64,000 nt of DNA from Pukyongia sp963768085 (lineage in GTDB: Bacteria > Bacteroidota > Bacteroidia > Flavobacteriales > Flavobacteriaceae), in the NCBI GenBank assembly GCA_963768085.1, contig CAVYGO010000002.1:496001-560000 (forward strand), read 5' to 3'. Under the pieces are notes generated by a model. That model saw only the letters and a list, made by a program, of their open reading frames with translations. It was not told the DNA's origin and did not search any database. Positions 34,843-42,468 of the stretch are shown one piece after another; position 1 is the stretch's first letter; each line of letters starts with the position of its first letter. Both the position numbers and the translations under genes were made by a program.

Positions 34843-35715
34843 ATGAAAACGTATCTTCTCCTGTTCTCTTTGTTTTTTCTGAATTTTTCTTTTGCACAAC
34901 CCTATTTACCGGTGCTGGAAGAAAATAACGAATGGAGTGTTGCCTACTGGGATTTTTTTGCAGGTGGTTATGTGAATGTGAACAGCTATAATTTCGTTGG
35001 GGAAGAATTGATAAACGGTAAAGTCTATAAGGTGATGTATAGCGATGGAGTGATCACTACCTGCCGTATGAGGGAGGAAAATGGCGTGATCTACAGCCTG
35101 GATACCAGTATAGGAACTGAAAGCGCCATGATCGATTTCAATGTACAAATCGGAGATGTGCTCACCGAAGGGTTTTATTGTCCTAATGCTTACGGCGGCA
35201 CCATCGCAACTTTCGAGGTTATCAATATTACTTCCGAATTCATTGCAGGCGAAACCCGTAAGGTCATTGAACTGGAAGGTTTTGATGACATAGGAAATCC
35301 ATTTGGGTATTTTGAATACTGGGTTGAGGGCATTGGTTCCCTAAACGGGCTTGCTCCTTACAGTTATAACTGGGATTTTTACAACTTGCTAAGCTGTTTT
35401 AAAAGGGATGGTACGACCTATCTTTTCAATAATTTCAGCTCCTGTAATCCTCCCCTCGGAATTGATGATCGAATTTTAAATAAGATTATACTTGCTCCTA
35501 ATCCTGTACTAAAGACTTCAGTTATTCAACTTCCTTCAGAACTTCAGATCGATACAATCCTTATCTATGATATTTCTGGAAGATTGATTTCCGAAGAAAA
35601 AATCTTTAAGGACTATACAACAATAAATGCGATGGACTATGCCAGTGGCTTATATTTCTACCGGGTTTTAAGTGAAAATACGGTAATTAAAACCGACCGA
35701 TTTATCGTGAACTAA
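34843..35715 (+). CDS. secreted protein with T9SS C-terminal sorting domain
   Basis: The 290 residues begin with a signal peptide (about 1-19, FLNFSFAQ). A beta-rich part (about 20-200) follows, with three Cys (CPNAYGG, LLSCFKRDG, SSCNPPLG). The C-terminal domain from about 210 reads LNKIILAPNPV, then IYDISGRLISEE and ASGLYFYRV, ending TDRFIVN. This is the type A sorting domain of the Bacteroidetes type IX secretion system, so the protein should reach the cell surface. The function of the main part is unknown. I prefer the ATG at 34843 to a TTG at 34834. A candidate promoter TATCTTTA lies at 34761-34768. Confidence 0.85.
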   Translation: MKTYLLLFSLFFLNFSFAQPYLPVLEENNEWSVAYWDFFAGGYVNVNSYNFVGEELINGKVYKVMYSDGVITTCRMREENGVIYSLDTSIGTESAMIDFNVQIGDVLTEGFYCPNAYGGTIATFEVINITSEFIAGETRKVIELEGFDDIGNPFGYFEYWVEGIGSLNGLAPYSYNWDFYNLLSCFKRDGTTYLFNNFSSCNPPLGIDDRILNKIILAPNPVLKTSVIQLPSELQIDTILIYDISGRLISEEKIFKDYTTINAMDYASGLYFYRVLSENTVIKTDRFIVN

Positions 35716-35716
35716 C

Positions 35717-35822
35717 GGTTGTCACTTCGAGTGATTTTGCGGAGCAAAATTGTATCGAGAAGTAGACAATTAAACAGTTCTCGATACGCTTCAACAGTGT
35801 TGAATCACTCGAACTGACAACC
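35717..35822. repeat. imperfect palindromic repeat of about 106 bases
   Basis: The ends GGTTGTCA and TGACAACC are inverted, followed inward by TTCGAGTGATTT against AATCACTCGAA. An inner pair, TATCGAGAA (35753-35761) and TTCTCGATA (35778-35786), lies around the centre. The whole can fold into a long hairpin. Its look is that of a dispersed palindromic element (REP or small MITE-like). It has no coding capacity. Located just downstream of the T9SS gene. Confidence 0.8.
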
Positions 35823-35886
35823 CTATCTAAATTTATAAAGGTCCTTTTTCCTCTGCAACTTATTCATATTTAATACTTTACATTTT

Positions 35887-35901
35887 TGGCACGGCTATTG
35901 G
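35887..35901 (+). promoter_or_regulatory. sigma-54-like promoter (TGGCACGGCTATTGG)
   Basis: TGGCAC with GG at the -24 position and, ten bases later, TTGG at -12 resembles the RpoN consensus TGGCACG-N4-TTGC, with GG in place of GC. It lies 67 bases before the ATG at 35969. The second paralog has a similar element at almost the same distance. Assignment by eye. Confidence 0.5.
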
Positions 35902-35968
35902 TTTTCTATAACCGAATAGCGTAAGCAGGCATCGCTCATTATGCCGCATAACCCAAAATACATTGATT

Positions 35969-36586
35969 ATGAAAAAAAGTATTTTACTCGCAGGTCTATT
36001 CCTGATAGGAATATCTGCACAGACTTTTTCACAACACAACAGAAATGTAGCTTATAATCCGGGTAATTACGATCGCTATTACAATTCGCATGAAATTCGT
36101 TTTGTAGAAAATGGTGTACTGTATTCGGTGGCTACCGACGGATCTTTTAATTTCCGACAGCTTTACAGCCCGTATCATTCCCAAAGAGGAAGAAGGAATT
36201 TTAACACCGTATATTATAATTCAACACCGGGTGCTGTAACGTATGTGAATACAAGACCGGTAGAACGCTATCGCGTGAAATATGGACGATATGGACGTAT
36301 TAAAAGTATAGGTTCCACACTGATCCGGTACCGACGAGACGGTCGTGTAAAAGTTATTGGATGTGTAGCTATAACCTACCACCGTGGCTTACTGCATTCA
36401 GTTGGAAACCTGCAGGTTCTTTACAACCGCAGAGGTAAGATTCGTTCCACGATCGGACATGTAAACAGATATAATAAAAAGTTTTGGCACGATGATTGGT
36501 ATAGATATAATAATGATTGGGACGATGATGACTGGGACGATGATGACAGGCGAAACGATCGTAAACGAAAAAGAATTAAAACATAG
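35969..36586 (+). CDS. secreted basic/aromatic protein, first of two tandem paralogs
   Basis: The 205 residues begin with a signal peptide (about 1-22, ISAQTFS). The mature part is rich in Tyr, Arg and Asn and shows repeated short beta units: VKYGRYGRIKSIGSTLIRY, RRDGRVKVIGCVAITYH, HSVGNLQVLYNRRGKIRSTIGHV. The C terminus is a run of Asp and Trp, then Arg and Lys (DWDDDDWDDDDRRNDRKRKR), probably unstructured. The N-terminal part (EIRFVENGVLYSVATDGSFNF) resembles EGAVEFSVFPDGQFDF of the next gene. I start at the ATG 35969. A secreted structural or matrix protein is a fair guess. Confidence 0.7.
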   Translation: MKKSILLAGLFLIGISAQTFSQHNRNVAYNPGNYDRYYNSHEIRFVENGVLYSVATDGSFNFRQLYSPYHSQRGRRNFNTVYYNSTPGAVTYVNTRPVERYRVKYGRYGRIKSIGSTLIRYRRDGRVKVIGCVAITYHRGLLHSVGNLQVLYNRRGKIRSTIGHVNRYNKKFWHDDWYRYNNDWDDDDWDDDDRRNDRKRKRIKT

Positions 36587-36605
36587 TTTTTTGGTTGGTT
36601 AGTTT
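36587..36605 (+). repeat. 19-base element repeated behind both paralogs, copy 1
   Basis: TTTTTTGGTTGGTTAGTTT follows the stop codon directly and recurs exactly at 38274-38292, behind the second paralog. In both places a terminator hairpin comes next (after two bases here, directly in copy 2). It may be a conserved 3-prime element or part of an ancient duplication. Confidence 0.8.
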
Positions 36606-36607
36606 TT

Positions 36608-36644
36608 AAATCCGTCGGATACTCTCAAGTTCCGGCGGATTTTT
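36608..36644 (+). terminator. Rho-independent terminator
   Basis: AAATCCGTCGGA and TCCGGCGGATTT form a 12-bp stem with one T-G pair, an 11-base loop and a T tail. It ends the first paralog's transcript. Confidence 0.8.
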
Positions 36645-36681
36645 ATTTGCAATAATTTATCGGTTACGAGTTTATACGCTG

Positions 36682-36839
36682 ACTTTTAACTATTCACTCC
36701 TCACAACTCATTATTCACCAATCACTACTCACTACTCACCCCTCACTTCTCACTTTTCACTACTCACTTCTCACTTCTCACTTTTCACCACACAACACTC
36801 ACCACTCACTACTCACTTCTAACTACCTCTCACAATCAA
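36682..36839 (+). repeat. 158-base tract without G, degenerate CTCACTT/CTCACTA repeats
   Basis: From 36682 to 36839 the plus strand contains no G. The core (36690-36832) is a degenerate array of 7-8 base units such as CTCACTT, CTCACTA and TTTTCAC, as in TCACTACTCACTTCTCAC. It lies between the terminator of the first paralog and the sigma-54-like promoter of the second. It has no spacers and no coding capacity. Function is unknown. Confidence 0.85.
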
Positions 36840-36852
36840 GCATTTAAGACTT

Positions 36853-36867
36853 TGGCACGGTCTGTGT
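36853..36867 (+). promoter_or_regulatory. sigma-54-like promoter (TGGCACGGTCTGTGT)
   Basis: TGGCACGG carries the -24 GG; ten bases later the -12 site reads GT, a poor match to GC. Yet it lies 66 bases before the ATG at 36933, almost the same distance as in the upstream paralog (67). The pairing of the two sites raises confidence. Confidence 0.4.
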
Positions 36868-36932
36868 ATTTAATAAAAGTGTATTGCTGACCGAACCAAA
36901 AGTGAAGCAAGTACAATTTAAAACCCAGAATT

Positions 36933-38270
36933 ATGAAAAAGTTAGTAACCCTAGTATTTGGAATCCTTTTAATGAGCCTACCAGCTCATTCGGCTTCCAG
37001 TGAAGCGAACGCAGCCTCCTTTTATGAGTATGACGGAAACTCATATATCTTTATTGAAGGTGCGGTGGAATTTTCAGTATTTCCAGATGGACAGTTCGAC
37101 TTTGTGTATCTCGGAAGAGACTCCAGAGGTAATGTTAATGTGAACATTAGCACCAATAACGCCAATCTCAATTTCAATTCGGGTTACAACTACGATCCCT
37201 ATGTTCAGTATGATGACTACGGAGCGGTAATTCAAATTGAAGATATTCCTATCTATTATGATAGCTACGGACGCATAGTCCAGGCAGGGAATACAGAGAT
37301 CCGATATAACAACAGACGTATCGTACGTGTGGGAGGATTAAGGGTCTTTTACAATTACTACGGGAATTTTTCATACTGCACAGGATTCATTAACCTGTGG
37401 ACACCAAGATATATCTACCGGCCATGGCACGTATGGTATGCAAGACCATACTATGCAAGTTGTATCGTATATGATTACCCATACAGACAGTACTACACAC
37501 CGCATCGTTATGGGTACAGCTACCACAGACAGCATTACAGAGGCCGCCGTGTAGCATATAATAATGGTAGAAGAGACTTCTACAGACCAGGTAGCAGACG
37601 TCACTATAAGAATGGACGTACGGCATTAAATAGTGATTACAATCCGAACAGACGTAACACCATGGTGTCAAACAATAACACCAGACGAAATGGACTGGTC
37701 GATGGTAATAAAAATAGAAACAGAAACAACAGTGTTGATAGGAAAACTTCCTTAAACAGGAGAAATACTGTCGCCAACAGAGGTGATGTTGTAAGAAATA
37801 GAAACGCACGTTCGGAATCAAACAAAGGCATCAATCGGGGTGCCCCCATAAAGAACAACAAAAGTTCTTTGAACACGAACAGACGAAGTAATAGTTCTTT
37901 AAACAGTAACCGCAAGTCTACTGTAAACAGAGGAAACACGAATACGCGTCCTTCTGTGAATTCGAACCGCAAGGTGAATAAACAACGTCCGGCGGTGAGT
38001 TCGAACAGAGGGAATGTTAATCGTAAATCTTCGGTAAACCGAAGCACACCATCACGAAACAAGAGTGTTGTTTCAAACAGGAATACCCGGACACAAACAA
38101 AGAGTCGTTCGTTCAATAGTTCGAACAGGTCGAAAGACAACCGCAAGGCAACGGCATCAAGATCTAAATCTTCAAACCGAAGTGCCAGCGTGTCTAGATC
38201 CAAGTCATCTTCGAACAGAAGTTCCGGAACTAACCGAAGTAGCTCTGGAAAGAGTCGCCGAGGTTACTAA
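36933..38270 (+). CDS. secreted protein with long Arg/Ser/Asn-rich tail, second tandem paralog
   Basis: The 445 residues begin with a signal peptide (about 1-20, MSLPAHS). Residues 25-150 form a beta-repeat part (EGAVEFSVFPDGQFDF, VQYDDYGAVIQIEDIPIYYDSYGRIVQAG, TEIRYNNRRIVRVGGLRVFYNYYG) homologous to the upstream paralog. Then comes a Tyr/Arg stretch (about 155-215). The last 220 residues are nearly all Arg, Ser, Asn, Lys and Thr with few hydrophobics (SSNRSASVSRSKSSSNRSSG), hence unstructured and strongly basic. No C-terminal T9SS domain is seen. It may bind anionic polymers such as exopolysaccharide or DNA; that is inference. Confidence 0.7.
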   Translation: MKKLVTLVFGILLMSLPAHSASSEANAASFYEYDGNSYIFIEGAVEFSVFPDGQFDFVYLGRDSRGNVNVNISTNNANLNFNSGYNYDPYVQYDDYGAVIQIEDIPIYYDSYGRIVQAGNTEIRYNNRRIVRVGGLRVFYNYYGNFSYCTGFINLWTPRYIYRPWHVWYARPYYASCIVYDYPYRQYYTPHRYGYSYHRQHYRGRRVAYNNGRRDFYRPGSRRHYKNGRTALNSDYNPNRRNTMVSNNNTRRNGLVDGNKNRNRNNSVDRKTSLNRRNTVANRGDVVRNRNARSESNKGINRGAPIKNNKSSLNTNRRSNSSLNSNRKSTVNRGNTNTRPSVNSNRKVNKQRPAVSSNRGNVNRKSSVNRSTPSRNKSVVSNRNTRTQTKSRSFNSSNRSKDNRKATASRSKSSNRSASVSRSKSSSNRSSGTNRSSSGKSRRGY

Positions 38271-38273
38271 GAA

Positions 38274-38292
38274 TTTTTTGGTTGGTTAGTTT
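38274..38292 (+). repeat. 19-base element repeated behind both paralogs, copy 2
   Basis: This is an exact copy of 36587-36605, starting four bases after the stop codon (TAA 38268-38270) of the second paralog and followed directly by a hairpin. Confidence 0.8.
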
Positions 38293-38329
38293 GAAACTCT
38301 CGCAAGGCATCATGCCGGGCGGGAGTTTC
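38293..38329 (+). terminator. hairpin terminator
   Basis: GAAACTCTCGC and GCGGGAGTTTC form an 11-bp stem with one T-G pair and a 15-base loop. The T tail is weak (CGCATTT). It ends the second paralog's transcript. Confidence 0.65.
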
Positions 38330-38382
38330 GCATTTAAAGGCTGTTTATTACTTTACTTAAGGACCTGGTAAGTTCATATCGG

Positions 38383-39616
38383 CTATAACGCCTCAATGCC
38401 TTTAGAATTCACCTGAAGATCTCCATGTTCAAAGGCAGTAAAATATTTTAGTATCCGAGCTTTAATGGCCTGCTTATCCGAAGGAGAGAAAAAATATCCC
38501 GCATCTGTCTCATTCAGTATATCCTCAATATCGCTTCCCTCCGGCCCTAATGCGATTATTGGCCTTTTGGCGATAAGATATTCGAATAACTTACCGGGAA
38601 TTATTGCCCGTGTTTCGGGGGTATCCATCTCAAGTAACAATAGTACCTGTGCATTGTGTTGTAATTGTTTTGCCTCCGAATGCGAAACATAACCCTTATA
38701 TTCTATTTTTTCCTCCAGATTATACTCCCTGATGTTTTTCAGCACATCGTCGCTCACTACTCCAGCCAGTGTAATCGATAATTGCCGGCGGAAATCTTTA
38801 TTTTCAGTACAAAGCTCATTTAACACCTGCCAAAGCACTTCAGGATTTCGTTCACTGAGCATCGATCCAATATGGGCGATTGAGAAATTCGTATCTGGCT
38901 TCGGAATTATAGTTTCGGTAACTTCATAGCCATTGGTAATAACTGTTAATGGTTTGTTTGAAATATCTGAGAATTCTTTTCCGGTCGTTTTACTGGTCAC
39001 TACGATGTGATCTGCATTTCGCAGTACTTCCGCTTCCAGATCTTTGTGTTTGTCCTCTGAAGCCCTTTTTAGTCGTAGGGATTTGTGATAGTGAATTGTT
39101 GTCCATGGGTCACGGAAATCGGCTATCCATTTCACATCCAGCTGTTCTCTCAAACGGAGACCAATGAGATGCATACTATGCGGTGGTCCGGTGGTGATGA
39201 TGGCGTCAATTTTTTTATCCTTGATGAATTCCTTCAAATAGGTAACTGATGGTGTCACCCATCCCACCCTGGCGTCGGGAATAAAATAGTTTCCTCGTAT
39301 ATACAGCATTATTTTTTCGAGCGTGGACGGATTCTTTTCAGAAATTATTCCCCGACTAATTTGTCTGGTCTTCTTCTTTGAAAAGATCTGCGCCAGTGCG
39401 ATAAGGCTCGCGTATAGGCTGCTTTATTACCTCCACATTTTCCGGAACGGCCTTCAACAAATCCTTATCCACGATAGGATAACTTGGATTTTCCGGGGTA
39501 TATACAATGGCTTCAATGTTAAAGTCCTTCAGGTATTTCACAAAATTAAGCCAGCGTTGCACACCGGGACCGCCTGCGGGAGGCCAGTAATATGTTATAA
39601 TGAGGACACGTTTCAC
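38383..39616 (-). CDS. glycosyltransferase (GT4-like), split by a +1 frameshift
   Basis: Two minus-strand frames make one protein. The first starts KRVLIITYYWPPAGGPGVQRW (from 39616) and runs to TAG in the first frame. The second frame carries QISRGIISEKNPSTLEKIM and then LYIRGNYFIPDARVGWVTPS, continuing to 38383 with WIADFRDPW, NGYEVTETI and KLFEYLIAKRPIIALGPEGSDI (nucleotide-sugar site). The frames join if one T is removed from the TTTT run at 39381-39384, giving about 410 residues. Such GT-B enzymes build cell-surface glycans. The extra T is a sequencing error or real mutation. The start is six bases behind YfhO, in an operon. Confidence 0.8.
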
Positions 39617-39622
39617 TTGCAG

Positions 39623-42067
39623 TTATTGTTCAGGATCATTATTCTCCTGTTTCCGGTAAATCCATATCCCTGCGGCCAGGATACCCAGCAGAAGTAAAAA
39701 ACTGATCAGACTAATGGTACTTCCTTTTTTAATGACACTCGGTTCGAATTTAAATTCGATCTTATGGACACCTTCCGGAACGGAAATCGCTCTCAACGCA
39801 TAATTGGCACGGATATGCTCGGAAGCTTCGCCATCGATGTAAGCATTCCAGCCTTTGGGATAGTACACTTCAGAAAAGACCGCAAATTGTGGTGATGTCG
39901 ATGCGCTCTCATAGACCAGGTGATCCGGTTTCACTTCAGTGAGTTCTATGGTCGCGGTGGAATCTCTAACGATCTTGTCAAGCGGTAGTTTATCTTTAAA
40001 TTCGGAATGAACCACTACGGTTCTTTTGGTGTCCAGACTGTCCAGCAATGACAATTCTTCATCGGCGTTTTCGGCTATCAGAACATTCTCAACAAACCAG
40101 GCGTTGCCGTTGGCGAAAGGGTTTCTTTGTGCCACAGGACCCCCGTTTGGTGACTGACCGATGATAAAGCGAACATTCATCATATTGAGAATACCGATGT
40201 CCCCTTCAGCAAGATAATAATCATCCAGATCCTGGATACTGCCGGGTTTCGCAGCGTGATATCCCCCCAGGGCATTGTGGAAATAACTGGCTCGACCACT
40301 ACTGAATGGATTAGTCGTTATATCGTAAACCCTGAAATGCCCTTCGTCTTCAAGAATCTGAACATCCGCTGGATTCTTCTGAAAAGGCTGATCCATAATT
40401 CGCGCATTCACAAAATCGTCATTGTTCACATAACGCCAATTCACGCCGACCAGGTCTATAAGGATCAATACGGTAAGCGCTGCAATTACCGTATTCTGTT
40501 TTAATTTATCTTTCAGGAATAACCATAAAGCGGCAGATGCCAGCAAGACGAACAATAACGACCTTATCGTGTCGGAAATGAAAAGAGACGCTCTATCATC
40601 CCTGATAGCTTCAACCAATGGTGTACCGAGCTGATCTCTAAGTTCCTGATCGTACGGACTCGCGAAGTCAAGGCCCGGGATAGCCGATTTGAAAAGTAAA
40701 AAGATCACAGCCAATCCTCCCACTATTCCTGTTGCCCATAACAAGGCTTTTTGACGTTTTTCAGTTTTTACAAAATCGTTGAAATACTGATGCAAGCCCA
40801 CAACGGCCAGCACCGGGATGATCAGTTCTATGATCACTTGAATGGATGAAACGGCACGGAATTTATCGTATAGCGGAACATAATCAATAAAGAACTCAGT
40901 GAGAAAACTAAAATTTCTCCCCCAGGATAATAATAAACTTAGCAGAAAAGCAGCGGTGATCCACCACTTTATCCTTCCCTTCACCAGGAAAAGGGCCATG
41001 ACAGCTAGAAAGATCATTATGGCACCGATATAGGCAGGAGCAGCTACTATCGGCTGATCGCCCCAGTAGACCGGTAACTGGGAAAGAATGTCATTAGCCT
41101 CTTGTGGTGATGCCCCAAGTTTGATAAGTGCGTCTATGGTTTCTCCGTCTTTTGGCAATGGCTCACTGGTTCCGCCACCCATAAAACGAGGTATAAAAAG
41201 ATTGAAGGTTTCTAAGGGACTGTAACTGTATTCAGTGATGTAATCGTAACTTAATCCGTCACCTCCCTGCTTGGGGCTTCCATCGGGTGAAATGGTAAGT
41301 TCGCTCTTTCCTCTTGTAGAGGTATCTGCATATTCTTTGGTTGCGAGAATATTCGTCGCATTAAGACCAATAGCAATCAAGACGCCAAGTAACATGATGG
41401 CTACCGATTTAAAGAAGTGTGGCAACATCTTCTTTCTATAGGCATCGATTAGGTAGGCTACCCCAATACAAAGCACCAGCAATAACAGATAATAGGTCAT
41501 CTGGAAGTGATTGGCTACCAGTTCCAGGGCAAGGGCAACGGTCGTTAAGATAAATCCCCATAAATATTTCCCTCTGAATGTTAAGATGATTCCGCTTAGC
41601 ACCATGGGCATATATGCAATGGCATGTGCTTTGGCATTATGTCCAACCCCAAGAATTATGATCAGGTAGGTTGAAAAACCAAAGGCAATGGCACCCAGGA
41701 AGGCAAGCCTGAAGTCAACTTTCAGTACAAGAAGGAGTATATAAATAGAAATGAAATAGAGAAATAAATAATCGGCTGGCCTCGGCAGGAACCGAAGCGT
41801 TAGATCCAGCTTCTTGATATAGTTATGCGGGTATTTTGCTCCCAGCTGATATGTGGGCATTCCTCCAAAAGCAGCATTGGTCCAGTAGGTCTCTTCACCG
41901 GTTGCCTTGCGATAATCATTTTGTTGCTTGGCCATACCTGTATACTGTACGATATCGCTTTGAAAGATCTTCTTTCCCTGCAGTACGGGATTGAAATACG
42001 CCAGTGAAGCAATAACAAATAATACCAGGACAATGAGATGCGGAAGAAAACTCTTAATTCGTTGCAT
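39623..42067 (-). CDS. YfhO family membrane protein
   Basis: The 814 residues have a dozen or more membrane helices in the first two-thirds (starting HLIVLVLFVIASLAYFNPVL), then a globular part of about 230 residues and a final helix (about 787-805). Markers of the YfhO family are YFNPVLQGKKIFQSDIVQYTGM (about 24-45) and VFSEVYYPKGWNAYIDGE near the C terminus. YfhO proteins are GT-C-like membrane enzymes thought to add sugars to lipid carriers or teichoic acids. It sits between DUF4834 and a glycosyltransferase, all on one strand, which supports a role in envelope glycan synthesis. Confidence 0.85.
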   Translation of the reverse strand: MQRIKSFLPHLIVLVLFVIASLAYFNPVLQGKKIFQSDIVQYTGMAKQQNDYRKATGEETYWTNAAFGGMPTYQLGAKYPHNYIKKLDLTLRFLPRPADYLFLYFISIYILLLVLKVDFRLAFLGAIAFGFSTYLIIILGVGHNAKAHAIAYMPMVLSGIILTFRGKYLWGFILTTVALALELVANHFQMTYYLLLLVLCIGVAYLIDAYRKKMLPHFFKSVAIMLLGVLIAIGLNATNILATKEYADTSTRGKSELTISPDGSPKQGGDGLSYDYITEYSYSPLETFNLFIPRFMGGGTSEPLPKDGETIDALIKLGASPQEANDILSQLPVYWGDQPIVAAPAYIGAIMIFLAVMALFLVKGRIKWWITAAFLLSLLLSWGRNFSFLTEFFIDYVPLYDKFRAVSSIQVIIELIIPVLAVVGLHQYFNDFVKTEKRQKALLWATGIVGGLAVIFLLFKSAIPGLDFASPYDQELRDQLGTPLVEAIRDDRASLFISDTIRSLLFVLLASAALWLFLKDKLKQNTVIAALTVLILIDLVGVNWRYVNNDDFVNARIMDQPFQKNPADVQILEDEGHFRVYDITTNPFSSGRASYFHNALGGYHAAKPGSIQDLDDYYLAEGDIGILNMMNVRFIIGQSPNGGPVAQRNPFANGNAWFVENVLIAENADEELSLLDSLDTKRTVVVHSEFKDKLPLDKIVRDSTATIELTEVKPDHLVYESASTSPQFAVFSEVYYPKGWNAYIDGEASEHIRANYALRAISVPEGVHKIEFKFEPSVIKKGSTISLISFLLLLGILAAGIWIYRKQENNDPEQ

Positions 42068-42097
42068 AAAACAGGAATATGTTAAGAAGCTTGAAAA

Positions 42098-42364
42098 TTA
42101 ATCAATTTCTTCGTAATCCACATATTCGCCTACGGTAGATGTTGCCTTATTTTTCCGTGAAGGCATTTTATCTATGCTGATACTTCCCTCCTGTTGTTCG
42201 GGTGGATTTTGTTGAAAAGGATTCGCGCCAAAGGTCTGCTCAAATTGGGTTCCTGCCTTTTTCAGAATAAATCGCATGATATACGGTTTAAGAAGTTTAA
42301 AGAGAAACTTTAAACCCATATATACCAGAAGTATAACTAAAAGCGTTTTCAAAAATGTAATCAT
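42098..42364 (-). CDS. DUF4834 family small membrane protein
   Basis: The 88 residues (start at 42364, MITFLKTLLVILLVYMGLKF) have one N-terminal helix and a conserved amphipathic region LLKPYIMRFILKKAGTQFEQTF. The C terminus is polar (KMPSRKNKATSTVGEYVDYEEID). This pattern fits DUF4834 of Bacteroidetes. It is the first gene of the strand unit with yfhO, 30 bases upstream. Function is unknown. Confidence 0.75.
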   Translation of the reverse strand: MITFLKTLLVILLVYMGLKFLFKLLKPYIMRFILKKAGTQFEQTFGANPFQQNPPEQQEGSISIDKMPSRKNKATSTVGEYVDYEEID

Positions 42365-42444
42365 AATTTCAATATACAAGTCAAAAGTACATATTGACGC
42401 ACAAAAAGACGAAAATCATCTATTAAATAAATGATAAAATAATA

Positions 42445-42452
42445 TATCTTTG
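42445..42452 (+). promoter_or_regulatory. -7 element (TATCTTTG)
   Basis: TATCTTTG matches TAnnTTTG 16 bases before the ATG at 42469. No clean -33 box is seen. It is the likely promoter of the outer-membrane protein and the gene behind it. Confidence 0.5.
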
Positions 42453-42468
42453 AACTAAACCCATTTCC

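Noticed and set aside
36690..36832. possible CRISPR array
   Set aside because: The units are only 7-8 bases, irregular, and there are no spacers of even length and no cas genes in the window.
37637..38203. 188-residue minus-strand reading frame rich in Leu, Phe and Glu
   Set aside because: It is antisense to the Arg/Ser/Asn-rich tail; the simple codon pattern there (AAC, AGA, AGT) keeps the opposite strand free of stops. No start signals or family pattern.
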